Assembly (NCBI GenBank): GCA_913061265.1 | Contig: CAJXVS010000005.1 | Span: 281,006 to 345,005, forward strand | DNA from: an uncultured Halobacteriovorax sp. | Lineage (GTDB): Bacteria > Bdellovibrionota > Bacteriovoracia > Bacteriovoracales > Bacteriovoracaceae | Reading direction: 5' to 3' | DNA length: 64,000 nucleotides | Shown here: one piece after another, positions 24,204-32,786 of the stretch | How the letters are laid out: the number at the start of each line of letters is the position of its first letter | How positions within the stretch are numbered: the stretch's first letter is position 1 | Made by a program: the position numbers and the translations under genes | Notes under the pieces: model-generated | Told to the model about the DNA's origin: nothing | What the model saw: the letters and a program-made list of their open reading frames with translations, nothing else | The model's database searches: none

Positions 24204-25427
24204 TTAGGCGACCTTTTTCGTTTCGTATTCATTAGGAAGCCAAATGTCGTTATGCCAGTATCCATCGATGATTTGGAAGCTAAAGCTTCCTCCTAGTTTC
24301 TGGCTAATAGCTCCGATACTCTCAAGGCCATCCCCAACTTGCAGTCTTTTTTCTTCGTTGATCAATCGAGAAAGACCTTCACTTAGATCTTCTTCTTTAG
24401 CGAAGGAGCCTAGTTTATTTCTTGTATGGATCTGTAGACCAGAGGAATCATAATGAAATTTGAATTCAGCAGTAGTGGTATGGCCATCACTCATGTTCTT
24501 AACAATATTCACCATGATTCTGTAGATGCTTGGAAAATGAACCATACATTTTTCTTTTAAGTGAAGATCATTTGATGGGTCGATCCACCCTGTGTAAGAA
24601 AAAGAAACTTCACATATAGGAGAAGGCAAAAAACTCTCTGCCATCTTAGTATGAGCTTTCTTAAAGGCTTCAAATGAAACCCATTCGATAGTGTTATTTA
24701 AGTTTCTATGTTCATAGTGAAAATGATCTTTAATAAGGGACTGGAGTATCTTTACTTCATTTATCAACTCTTCAGTTTCATGAGGCTTGATGTCTTCGCA
24801 CGCATTCTTTTTAAAGTTTAAATAAAGGTTGAGCCCGTGAGTTTGATTGACAAGGTCATGAACAAATAGTCTTTCGTCCCCTATCTTTAAATGTGCCCTA
24901 TCTGACTTTGACCTGAAGAGATCATCCCAGCTAAATATTGAAGCTGTCCAAATAGCTAAGGTAGTAAGGCTTATAAGAGAATCCTCCGCTGCTAGTGAAA
25001 CTCCTGAGATTGTTGAAAAGATATAATAACTAAGAGGACCGATACTAAGAAGAAGCGCACCTCTTCCCCTTAAAAGTCTTAAGCCTTTTGCATGGGGGCT
25101 ATTGAGAAAATAAACCCCTCCAACAACGGGAACCAGAGCAAAGAAAAGAATTGCAGGGCCTCCCGTTTCAAAAGCGTAGGCCTGTAAGAATAAGAATTGG
25201 AATAAAAAGAAGGCTCCGAGCTTTCCATTTTCTTTAAGCTCTGAAGACCATCCCCAAAGGTGGGAGATGAAGAAATAATTAACAGCCATAACTGAAGCGA
25301 GAAAAAAGTGTTCCGGACCCGGATCACTTCCTTTAAAAGTGAAGAGGCTATAAAATACTAATGCGGCCATAGAACTTACTAAGTAGCCTTCAAATAAAAG
25401 TGCATTGTATCTTCTTTTAATCCCCAT
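24204..25427 (-). CDS. Membrane protein with histidine-kinase-like cytoplasmic part
   Basis: 407 residues from the ATG at 25427, chosen over a TTG three bases earlier because GGAG lies five bases upstream. Six or so hydrophobic segments fill residues 10-175. The cytoplasmic part has a possible phospho-acceptor helix (FVHDLVNQTHGLNLYL near residue 190), an N-box-like stretch (IYRIMVNIVKNMSDGHTT) and a late G-box-like VGDGLESIGAISQKLGG with SFSFQI after it. This is the order of a histidine-kinase core, but the D box is not clear, so it may be weak or inactive. It lies 26 bp downstream of enolase on the same strand. Confidence 0.65.
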   Translation of the reverse strand: MGIKRRYNALLFEGYLVSSMAALVFYSLFTFKGSDPGPEHFFLASVMAVNYFFISHLWGWSSELKENGKLGAFFLFQFLFLQAYAFETGGPAILFFALVPVVGGVYFLNSPHAKGLRLLRGRGALLLSIGPLSYYIFSTISGVSLAAEDSLISLTTLAIWTASIFSWDDLFRSKSDRAHLKIGDERLFVHDLVNQTHGLNLYLNFKKNACEDIKPHETEELINEVKILQSLIKDHFHYEHRNLNNTIEWVSFEAFKKAHTKMAESFLPSPICEVSFSYTGWIDPSNDLHLKEKCMVHFPSIYRIMVNIVKNMSDGHTTTAEFKFHYDSSGLQIHTRNKLGSFAKEEDLSEGLSRLINEEKRLQVGDGLESIGAISQKLGGSFSFQIIDGYWHNDIWLPNEYETKKVA

Positions 25428-25456
25428 CAAGACTCCAAGTCCCTTGGGGATTAAGG

Positions 25457-26737
25457 CTATCTTACAGGATGGTAAGTGGCTTTTTCCCCAAGCTCTTCTT
25501 CTATTCGAAGAAGTTGATTATATTTTTCCATTCGATCACTTCTTGAAGCTGAACCAGTTTTGATATGTCCAGCAGAGCAAGCGACTGCTAAGTCAGCAAT
25601 AAACGCATCCCCTGTCTCTCCAGAGCGATGACTAATAACGGCCTTAAAATCGTTCTCAAAAGCTAATTCCAGAGTTTCAAAGGTCTCAGTTAAGCTTCCA
25701 ATCTGATTGACTTTGACGAGGATGGCATTGGCCTCTTTATCGTCAATTCCTCTTTGAAGGATCTTTTTATTAGTAACAAAAAGGTCATCTCCAATAAGAA
25801 GAATCTTACGCCCGAGCTTTTCAGTCAGTTTTTTCCAACCTTCATAATCGCTCTCATCAAGTCCGTCTTCTATAGAGTAAATCGGATATTTATCAACAAG
25901 TCCTGAGTAGTAATCGATCATTTCTTCAGAAGTGTAAGATTTTCCCTGCATAATATAAGCGCCGTCTTTGTAAAACTCACTAGCGGCAGCATCTAACGAA
26001 AGGCTGATGTCTTTAGTCGGTTGATAACCTGCTTTTTCAACGGCTTTAAAGATGGCCTTGATGGCCTCCTCATGAGAATCCAAGTTTGGAGCAAAGCCCC
26101 CTTCGTCGCCGACATTAGTTGAATGACCTTCTGAATCTAAAACTTTTTTTAAATGGTGAAAGATCTCAACCCCAGCACGTAGGTTTTCTGAAAATGTCTT
26201 TTTCATATGAGGAACAATCATGAATTCCTGAATATCTAAATTATTTGAAGCATGCTCTCCCCCATTAATAATATTCATCAACGGCGTAGGGAGACAATAA
26301 GCATCTCTAGCATTTGGAATCTTTAAGAATTCGCGAAGATAAGTAAACAGACTCATCTCTTTGCATTCAGCCCCAGCACGGCATGCTGCCATGGAAACAG
26401 CTAAGATTGCATTGGCTCCAAGGTTTTCTTTATTTTCGGTTCCGTCAATTTCAAGCATGGTCATATCTAGTGACCGTTGTTCTGTGACGTCCATTCCAAT
26501 GAGTTTTGGAGCAATCTTTTCATTGATATTTTTAACAGCAATAAGAACAGACTTTCCTAAGAAATAGGACTGATCACCATCTCTAAGCTCTAAAGCTTCT
26601 CTTGTTCCTGTAGAAGCCCCCGAAGGAACAGAGGCACGGCCCTTATGATTTGAGGTTGTGACTATATCGACTTCAACTGTAGGGTTTCCTCTTGAATCGA
26701 GAATTTGACGTGCCTTTAAACTTTTAATCTTGCTCAT
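25457..26737 (-). CDS. eno: Enolase
   Basis: 426 residues, full length. It begins with [17 protein letters not shown], has the loop SGASTG, metal ligands in [17 protein letters not shown] and IGDDLFVTN, the catalytic Lys in [13 protein letters not shown] and the C-terminal [18 protein letters not shown] and GSASRSDR. It interconverts 2-phosphoglycerate and phosphoenolpyruvate in glycolysis and gluconeogenesis. GGAG six bases before ATG supports the start. It follows murI on the same strand after 39 bp. Confidence 0.98.
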   Translation of the reverse strand: MSKIKSLKARQILDSRGNPTVEVDIVTTSNHKGRASVPSGASTGTREALELRDGDQSYFLGKSVLIAVKNINEKIAPKLIGMDVTEQRSLDMTMLEIDGTENKENLGANAILAVSMAACRAGAECKEMSLFTYLREFLKIPNARDAYCLPTPLMNIINGGEHASNNLDIQEFMIVPHMKKTFSENLRAGVEIFHHLKKVLDSEGHSTNVGDEGGFAPNLDSHEEAIKAIFKAVEKAGYQPTKDISLSLDAAASEFYKDGAYIMQGKSYTSEEMIDYYSGLVDKYPIYSIEDGLDESDYEGWKKLTEKLGRKILLIGDDLFVTNKKILQRGIDDKEANAILVKVNQIGSLTETFETLELAFENDFKAVISHRSGETGDAFIADLAVACSAGHIKTGSASRSDRMEKYNQLLRIEEELGEKATYHPVR

Positions 26738-26776
26738 TTCTTGCTCCGGAATTTGTATTTGGGGATTATATACCCC

Positions 26777-27541
26777 CTATCCCAAGCTTAAAAGAGCCGC
26801 TTCAAAAGTTTTAAAACTTTCCTCGCCTGTAGTTTTAAAAAAGAGTTCGGTGCGCCCCGTTAGCGGTCTAGCTTCAAGAAGCTGTGCGACACGTTTAGCC
26901 ACCGGTAAACAGGGGGAGATGCACTTTAGACCTAAGAAGCTTTCAATCTTTGTTTCTATTAGCGGATAATGAGTACAACCGAGAATGGCGTGGGTAAAAC
27001 CTTTATTTACAAGAGTTTTTAGCTCGGTTTCTAAGTCGAGCTCGACGCTAGAGAGCCCGTCTTCAAAAGCCTTTTCAATAAGACTAGCTAGACTGGGACA
27101 GCTTTGATGGTAAATCCTAAGATCTGGGTCGTAGCGCTTCATGAGAGACTTAAAGCGATCACTCTCACCCATAGCGATAGTCGTAAGAACCACTGGCTTT
27201 AATTGTTCATCTTTGAAGTCTAGGCTTTCAATGCTTTTAACAAAAGGCTCAATCCCCACGAAAGGGATTGAGTACTTCTCTCTTAACGAATCAATAGATG
27301 CAGCGGTGGCAGTGTTGCAGGCAATCAGGATAAGATCTACGCCTTCATTTAAGAGGGTCTCTGTTATGACCTGGCAGCGCTCTTGAATATACTCAGTGCT
27401 TTTATTTCCATAGGGGGAATGGGGAAGGTCTGAAAGATAGTAGAACTCATGACCTGGTAGAATTTCTACCAGCCTCTTTAAGATGCTAAAGCCACCAATG
27501 CCGGAGTCAAAGACCCCTATCTTTTTCCTTTTTGAAGACAT
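26777..27541 (-). CDS. murI: Glutamate racemase
   Basis: 254 residues from the ATG at 27541 (a GTG at 27556 would add five residues; neither has a strong Shine-Dalgarno). It starts IGVFDSGIGGFSIL, has YLSDLPHSPYG, and the two catalytic cysteines in LIACNTATAAS and AILGCTHYPLIE. It makes D-glutamate for peptidoglycan in the cytoplasm. It is followed by eno and diverges from the thioesterase gene across about 40 bp. Confidence 0.95.
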   Translation of the reverse strand: MSSKRKKIGVFDSGIGGFSILKRLVEILPGHEFYYLSDLPHSPYGNKSTEYIQERCQVITETLLNEGVDLILIACNTATAASIDSLREKYSIPFVGIEPFVKSIESLDFKDEQLKPVVLTTIAMGESDRFKSLMKRYDPDLRIYHQSCPSLASLIEKAFEDGLSSVELDLETELKTLVNKGFTHAILGCTHYPLIETKIESFLGLKCISPCLPVAKRVAQLLEARPLTGRTELFFKTTGEESFKTFEAALLSLG

Positions 27542-27582
27542 AAGATAATTTACCACGAAGCTTAAATCTTTAATAGGTAAGC

Positions 27583-28008
27583 ATGAAAAGAGTTAAGATA
27601 AAATTTCCAGAAAAGACATATTTTAGCACTGACTACATAGTTGCTGTTAGCGACCTTAATTATGGCAACCATGTTGGAAATGATCGTTTTTTGAGTTTTT
27701 GTCACGAAGCAAGAATTAGGTTCTTTAAATCTCTTGATCAGGACGAACTAAACTTTTATGAAAGCTCACTTATAATGGCCGATGCTGAGCTCTCCTACAA
27801 AGCGCAATCTTTTCATGGGGATAAGCTTAGTATTGAAATTTCAGTTCAACCTAACTCTAAGAATTCTTTTGATCTTCTTTATAGAATTACAAACCAAGAC
27901 AGCACCTTAGTTCTTTTGGCCAGAACAGGGATGGTTTATTTTAATTATAAGGAAAATAAGATTGATTCCTGCCCAGAAGCTTGGGCCAAGTTCTTAAGCC
28001 AATTCTGA
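27583..28008 (+). CDS. Hot-dog fold acyl-CoA thioesterase (4HBT family)
   Basis: 141 residues, the usual size. The YbgC/FadM-type motif is visible (SDLNYGNHVGNDRFLSFCHEARIRFF, given here in part: YGNHVGN and CHEARIRFF), followed by the central beta-strands ADAELSYKAQSFHGD. It hydrolyses an acyl-CoA thioester in the cytoplasm. As the window holds all men genes but no separate DHNA-CoA thioesterase, a MenI-like role is possible, but the gene is 20 kb from the men operon and general acyl-CoA hydrolysis is as likely. Its last 15 bases overlap the convergent signalling gene. Confidence 0.85.
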   Translation: MKRVKIKFPEKTYFSTDYIVAVSDLNYGNHVGNDRFLSFCHEARIRFFKSLDQDELNFYESSLIMADAELSYKAQSFHGDKLSIEISVQPNSKNSFDLLYRITNQDSTLVLLARTGMVYFNYKENKIDSCPEAWAKFLSQF

Positions 28009-28773
28009 TAATTTCTTATCCATTTCTTTAAGTCTATTAACCAATGTTTCAAGCATCATTCCGAGCCAAAAGGGCTGCTCTCTAATAAAGCTTTCAGGAT
28101 CCCCAAGCTTGAGCTCAATAACCTCAGAATCTGTTATGGCCTCAACGGTTGCTGAGCGAATCTCACCATTGAGAAAGGCCATCTCTCCTACTAACTGTCT
28201 TCCTGAGAGTTCAGCTATCTGGGAGCGTCCTGAGTTATTTTCTTTTATAATGGCTAGCTTTCCAGTCTTTAAAACATAGATGCTAGAACTGCGATCCCCT
28301 TCTTTAAACAAAACCTCGCCAGCCTTAAGACTAACTAAATCAAAGTTAATACTATTGGCCTCGTTGATAGCAGCAGAAATTGTCCCTAAAAGGTGCGGAA
28401 CGCGAATAGCTTTGGGAACAACTTGTAGTTTATATTTCTTTATGAGTTCAGCCTCTTCTTCGAGCCTGCCTCTAGTGCCTGTAACAACAACAGGAATCTT
28501 TTTGGTTACTTCTTTTGCTTTAAGAAGTTTTATCAATTCAAAAATATTTGAGCCGTCCTTAAAATCAAGGCTACAAACGATGACTGTTGGTTTCTTTTCT
28601 TGAATCTCTTCAAGAGAGTCTTCAATCGAGGTCATGGCAATAATGTCATAATCAAGAAATGCATTAGCTGTGATATTTCCGAGCTTTTTTAAAAGATCAG
28701 TATCTTCATCAATAAAGTGAATGATCTTATTTCCTGATGATAAATAAAGGAGGTCTTTTTCTTTGCTATCCAT
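27994..28773 (-). CDS. Pseudo-receiver plus cyclic-nucleotide-binding domain protein
   Basis: 259 residues. Residues about 16-135 follow the response-regulator receiver pattern (IIHFIDEDTDLLKKL, IPVVVTGT, VVPKAI), but the phospho-acceptor position reads CSLDF, with Ser where Asp is expected. Residues about 148-245 are a cNMP-binding/CRP-type domain: LKAGEVLFKEGDRSS, SIYVLKTGKLAII and the phosphate-binding cassette VGEMAFLNGEIRSATV with its Arg. There is no DNA-binding domain. It starts three bases after the hybrid kinase gene ends, so the two should act in one pathway, perhaps with the cNMP part as sensor or docking module. Confidence 0.85.
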   Translation of the reverse strand: MDSKEKDLLYLSSGNKIIHFIDEDTDLLKKLGNITANAFLDYDIIAMTSIEDSLEEIQEKKPTVIVCSLDFKDGSNIFELIKLLKAKEVTKKIPVVVTGTRGRLEEEAELIKKYKLQVVPKAIRVPHLLGTISAAINEANSINFDLVSLKAGEVLFKEGDRSSSIYVLKTGKLAIIKENNSGRSQIAELSGRQLVGEMAFLNGEIRSATVEAITDSEVIELKLGDPESFIREQPFWLGMMLETLVNRLKEMDKKLSELA

Positions 28774-28776
28774 ATC

Positions 28777-31700
28777 TTAAGAAGATTTTACCGCTTTTTC
28801 TTCTGGGATCAAGAATTGAATTATTTTATCTTTTTTAAGCGGTTTTCCCATATAGTCAGTAAAGCCACTTAATAATAGTTGCTCTACTTCCTCCGGGCTA
28901 TTATTGGCCGTAATCGCCCAAGACACTATATTTGTTAGCCCGCTATTAGTTTCATACTCTCGCATAAGCTTTATAGCAGTCTTTCCATCCATAACCGGCA
29001 TATTGACGTCCATTAAGACTAAGTCGTATCGATTCTCTTTAAACTTTAAAAGGGCTTGTTCACCATTTTCACAGTAATCAACACTAATAGGATATTTCTT
29101 CATCATGACTTTAAAGAGCATATGCATATCCATAGCATCATCGACAAAAAGAATTCGAGCTTCGCTCGCTTGGCTCACTTCCTCGAGTTTCTCTACTTTT
29201 AAAGCTTCTGACTTTATTGGTATTATATTAGAAGGGCTCGGTTCAAAGTTCTTCTTAGCGATGCTAACGATGTTGTCACTTAATTCTATTACATTGAACG
29301 GCTTTGTAATCAGGCTATGAATATTAAATTTTTTCCTTACTTCTTCAGGAAGTTCAAAGATCGTTCCACTCATTAATATAATATCTATCTCTTTTGTAGT
29401 GCTAGAGATCATTTGTGAAAGTTTTAGGCCATCAACCTCGGGCATCCTGAGGTCGGTTAAGACAACATTAACAGGATATTTTTTAACCATGAAGACAGCT
29501 TCTAGGCCACTCTTAGCGTAAAGAACATTGATATCATATTCTTCTAGAGACTCTACAACGATCTCTCTTACATTTTCATCATCATCGACGATTAAAACAG
29601 TAGGGATATTAGAGTCAATGGCCTTATTGCCAGCAGTGTCTGAATCAAACTCCACATATTCAAAGATCTTTTGGTTAATCATCTCCATACCTGATGATTT
29701 TTTAATAAAGTCATTTGCCAATTTATTTAAAAGAGCTAAGTCTTCCGTTCTAATGGCCTCAGCGAGAATAATAAAAGGGACGTCTTTAAAAGAACTCGTC
29801 TTTTTTAACCTCTTAAGAATCTCTAAGGGATCTGATTGAACCATATCTAAATCAAGTAAAACTAAATCTACTTTTTCATGTTCAGTTTGTTCTTCAGCGT
29901 CTAAGCCTTTATCACAATGAGTGAAGATGTATTCTTTTTTAGCAAGGCTTGTTTCGAGATCAGTAAAAAAATCTACTTGATCATCTATTAACATAATCCT
30001 TGGAATATGGGAGATATGCTTAACCTTACCTCTAGAGACGCCTGGTAAGATAAAGTGAAAACTAGCCCCTTGAGACTCCTCAGACTCAACCCAAACCTTG
30101 CCACCGTGGAGTTCTACAATATTCTTACAAATGGCCAAACCAAGACCTGTACCAATTTCTCTATCTTTAACTCTAGCTTGCTCATATTTATTAAAGATGG
30201 ATTCAATCTTGTCTTTTGGAATACCTGGACCTGTATCAGAAATCGTTATTTTTAAAGATTCCCCTTCTACTAAAAGATCGCAAATAGCTTCGCCTTTAAT
30301 AGTTATCCGTCCACCTTTGGGTGTAAATTTAAGAGCATTCCCTAAGATATTGTTGAAGACTTGTATTATTCTTCCATAATCACCTAGGAGTACAAAATCA
30401 TCTTCAAAACTATAATCGATTGCGATATCTTTTTCTTCAGATTTCATTTTATAGTTTTCAATACTGTCTTCAACGAGTTCGCCAATATTAAATTTCTCGT
30501 GATCCAGCTTGATCCCACCTTCAAGACGGGCCATATCCAGGAGATCTGTAATGAGATTCAAGGCAAACTTGGCAGAATGCTTTGACCTTCCTACAAGTTC
30601 GAGATCACTCTCGTTTAGTCTTTGTGATTCCTCTTGTAGGAGATCCATGGCCGTTTCAATAACGGCTAAAGGGTTTTTTAAATCATGACTAACGATGGCC
30701 AGGAGTTCATCTTTATCGCGGCCTATCTTTTCAATTTCATCTTTTTGTTTCCTAAGATCTTTTAGTAAAAGAGATTTACCTCGACTAATACTTTCTAATT
30801 GATCTTTAGCTAACCTTGTTTCTCTTTCTGATTTCTTTAAGATCCTGGTTCTTTCGTTAACCTGCCGGATCATCCCTTGAAAAGATGTCGCTAAAACACC
30901 AATTTCATCATTAGATTTTATATCAATATCTAAGTCAGTCTTACCTCTTGCAAACTCTTGAGCAAGCTCTGTTACTTTGGCAATATTTTTAGTCAGAAAC
31001 CTACTAAAGTACCATGCTATAAGAGTAGTAAGTGCTAGAAGAAAAAACGTCCAAAGATATGATTTTTTTCTTAGGATTATATTTTGACTGAGTATTTTTG
31101 CTTTTGATACGCCAACACCTATTCCAAGGAACATTGAAGGCTCACCTGCAAGGAGTGGAACCTTAATTGAATAAAAAAGATTTTCCTTAAGAGTTAACCC
31201 AATAGTTTGATCTCTTCCATATAGAAAGCTTTCTATCTGAGGAAAGTCACTTTGGATTTGATATCTAATACCTTTTTCAAATCCAAAAGACTTACTAGCA
31301 TTAGGGTGATAGAGATAATCCCCTTCTGAGTTAAAGATATAAAGAGAGTATTTTTGATCTAAATCATTTCGAAGTTGAATAAAATCTCTTTCTAAACTTA
31401 GATCAAGTTTTAAGAACCCTATAACTTGTTTCTTATTCTTAATTGGAACAACAACTCCAATAAAAGGCTCATTTTTAGAACCGAAGAGTTTAATGTCGGT
31501 TAAGTAATAATTCTTTCTTTGAGTTATAACCTGCAAGTTAAAGACTTCATCTGTTGAGGTAACAGATTCCTTTCCTTTTCTCGCTACATTCATAAAAGTT
31601 CTAACGTTATTCACCCCAACGAAAAGGCTAACTCTTAGGATATCCTTTTTAGATTTTAAAAATGTTTTGAGGTCTTCTTCAATAAACCTAAAGGTCTCAT

Positions 31701-31959
31701 CGTAATTATCATCAACGACATCATTAACAGTTTTTACAAGTGGGTCGTCGGCGAGAAACTGTGCATCCTCTAAAGCAGCTGAAATTCCTGAAGTCATAAG
31801 AGGTGTTATAGAACCTGCTTTCTCAGAGATAAGATTGAATTCATTCTCAACAAGAAATTCATTTCCCTTATAAAAGAAGACAGTTCCAATAGTAGTGGCC
31901 GTTAATAAAACTATTAAAACGACACCTAAAGTTAATTTGGTTGATATTGAAAATCTTAT
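28777..31959 (-). CDS. Hybrid sensor histidine kinase with three receiver domains; probable ATA start
   Basis: 1060 residues if started at ATA 31959. The first ATG (31797) would cut off the first membrane span, although the frame is open back to a TAA at 31978-31980 and no ATG, GTG or TTG lies between. GAGAGG sits five bases before the ATA. Order: TM1 (about 8-28), Cache-like periplasmic domain, TM2 (about 298-318, SYLWTFFLLALTTLIAW), HAMP, coiled coil, HisKA with SHDLKNPLAV (His about 423), HATPase (GNALKFTPKGG, DTGPGIPKD, GTGLGLAICK), then receivers near 650-765 (LLDLDMV), 785-905 (LTDLRMPEVDG) and 935-1055 (LMDVNMPVMDG). It lies 53 bp after xdhC and is operonic with the cNMP protein. Confidence 0.9.
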   Translation of the reverse strand: MRFSISTKLTLGVVLIVLLTATTIGTVFFYKGNEFLVENEFNLISEKAGSITPLMTSGISAALEDAQFLADDPLVKTVNDVVDDNYDETFRFIEEDLKTFLKSKKDILRVSLFVGVNNVRTFMNVARKGKESVTSTDEVFNLQVITQRKNYYLTDIKLFGSKNEPFIGVVVPIKNKKQVIGFLKLDLSLERDFIQLRNDLDQKYSLYIFNSEGDYLYHPNASKSFGFEKGIRYQIQSDFPQIESFLYGRDQTIGLTLKENLFYSIKVPLLAGEPSMFLGIGVGVSKAKILSQNIILRKKSYLWTFFLLALTTLIAWYFSRFLTKNIAKVTELAQEFARGKTDLDIDIKSNDEIGVLATSFQGMIRQVNERTRILKKSERETRLAKDQLESISRGKSLLLKDLRKQKDEIEKIGRDKDELLAIVSHDLKNPLAVIETAMDLLQEESQRLNESDLELVGRSKHSAKFALNLITDLLDMARLEGGIKLDHEKFNIGELVEDSIENYKMKSEEKDIAIDYSFEDDFVLLGDYGRIIQVFNNILGNALKFTPKGGRITIKGEAICDLLVEGESLKITISDTGPGIPKDKIESIFNKYEQARVKDREIGTGLGLAICKNIVELHGGKVWVESEESQGASFHFILPGVSRGKVKHISHIPRIMLIDDQVDFFTDLETSLAKKEYIFTHCDKGLDAEEQTEHEKVDLVLLDLDMVQSDPLEILKRLKKTSSFKDVPFIILAEAIRTEDLALLNKLANDFIKKSSGMEMINQKIFEYVEFDSDTAGNKAIDSNIPTVLIVDDDENVREIVVESLEEYDINVLYAKSGLEAVFMVKKYPVNVVLTDLRMPEVDGLKLSQMISSTTKEIDIILMSGTIFELPEEVRKKFNIHSLITKPFNVIELSDNIVSIAKKNFEPSPSNIIPIKSEALKVEKLEEVSQASEARILFVDDAMDMHMLFKVMMKKYPISVDYCENGEQALLKFKENRYDLVLMDVNMPVMDGKTAIKLMREYETNSGLTNIVSWAITANNSPEEVEQLLLSGFTDYMGKPLKKDKIIQFLIPEEKAVKSS

Positions 31960-32012
31960 AAGATCCTCTCTTAAAAGTTACCCTTAACTATTCGGTTAAG
32001 TGACGGTAATTC

Positions 32013-32786
32013 TTAAGAAAGTCTGTCCCTGACCTGCAAAATTTGCGCAATGATGGAAATAGCTATTTCCTCGGGAATATTACGGCCAAGATCTAGGCCA
32101 ACTGGGCATATTAAACGCTCTAAATCATTAGGCTGACTTCCTAATGCTAAAAGATCATTTCTAATTACTTGAGCTTTTTGTTTGCTTCCGATAACTCCTA
32201 CATATGGAAACTTCTCTCCTCTTTTGAGAACTTTTTCAAGTATGGGAAGATCATACTTATGACCTTGGGTCATGGAGATGACAAAGGTCCCAGGCCTTAA
32301 CTCGTCAACAAAAGCACTCATGTCATCAAGCTGAATCTTTTTAAGCTTCACATTTTCAGGAAGTTTTTTTAACCATTCCGGTCTTGAGTCAATCGAATAA
32401 AGGGAGACATTTAGTTTTAATAATAAGGGAATAAGGGCCTGGGCTACATGACCTGCACCAAAGACTGCAATCTCTAAATTTGGCTTGCCAAACTTTTCAA
32501 GATAAAAAGTCACTTCTCCACCGCAAGTCATGCCTATGTCTTGTTGAAGATTCCATTTTAGAGACTTAGTCGTCTCTCTTGATTCTAAAAGGGATTGGCA
32601 CTCTTCTTTTACGGCCTGTTCAACCTTCCCGCCACCAACGGTACCCCATAAAAGACCGCTCTTTGAAATAATGCATTTGGCACCGTCTACTTGAGGGGCG
32701 CTTCCTCTATGAGAAGTTTGAATGGCCAAGACTACTTCACCATGACTTAAGATATACTTATTTAATTCATGGCTAAAATCTAACAT
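32013..32786 (-). CDS. xdhC: Xanthine dehydrogenase accessory protein XdhC
   Basis: 257 residues. It has the N-terminal RGSAPQVDGAKCII and GTVGGGKVEQ, the DIGMTCGGEV motif, a Rossmann segment AVFGAGHVAQAL and the C-terminal ICPVGLDLG and PEEIAISIIAQIL. It binds molybdenum cofactor, helps its sulfuration and inserts it into XdhB. It starts directly after the xdhB stop with no gap, as third gene of xdhABC. Confidence 0.95.
   Translation of the reverse strand: MLDFSHELNKYILSHGEVVLAIQTSHRGSAPQVDGAKCIISKSGLLWGTVGGGKVEQAVKEECQSLLESRETTKSLKWNLQQDIGMTCGGEVTFYLEKFGKPNLEIAVFGAGHVAQALIPLLLKLNVSLYSIDSRPEWLKKLPENVKLKKIQLDDMSAFVDELRPGTFVISMTQGHKYDLPILEKVLKRGEKFPYVGVIGSKQKAQVIRNDLLALGSQPNDLERLICPVGLDLGRNIPEEIAISIIAQILQVRDRLS

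Noticed and set aside
30055-30379. Plus-strand frames inside the kinase ATPase domain
   Set aside because: Antisense shadows of a conserved domain.
31797-31797. First ATG of the hybrid kinase as its start
   Set aside because: It would remove the first membrane span although coding clearly continues upstream in the same frame.
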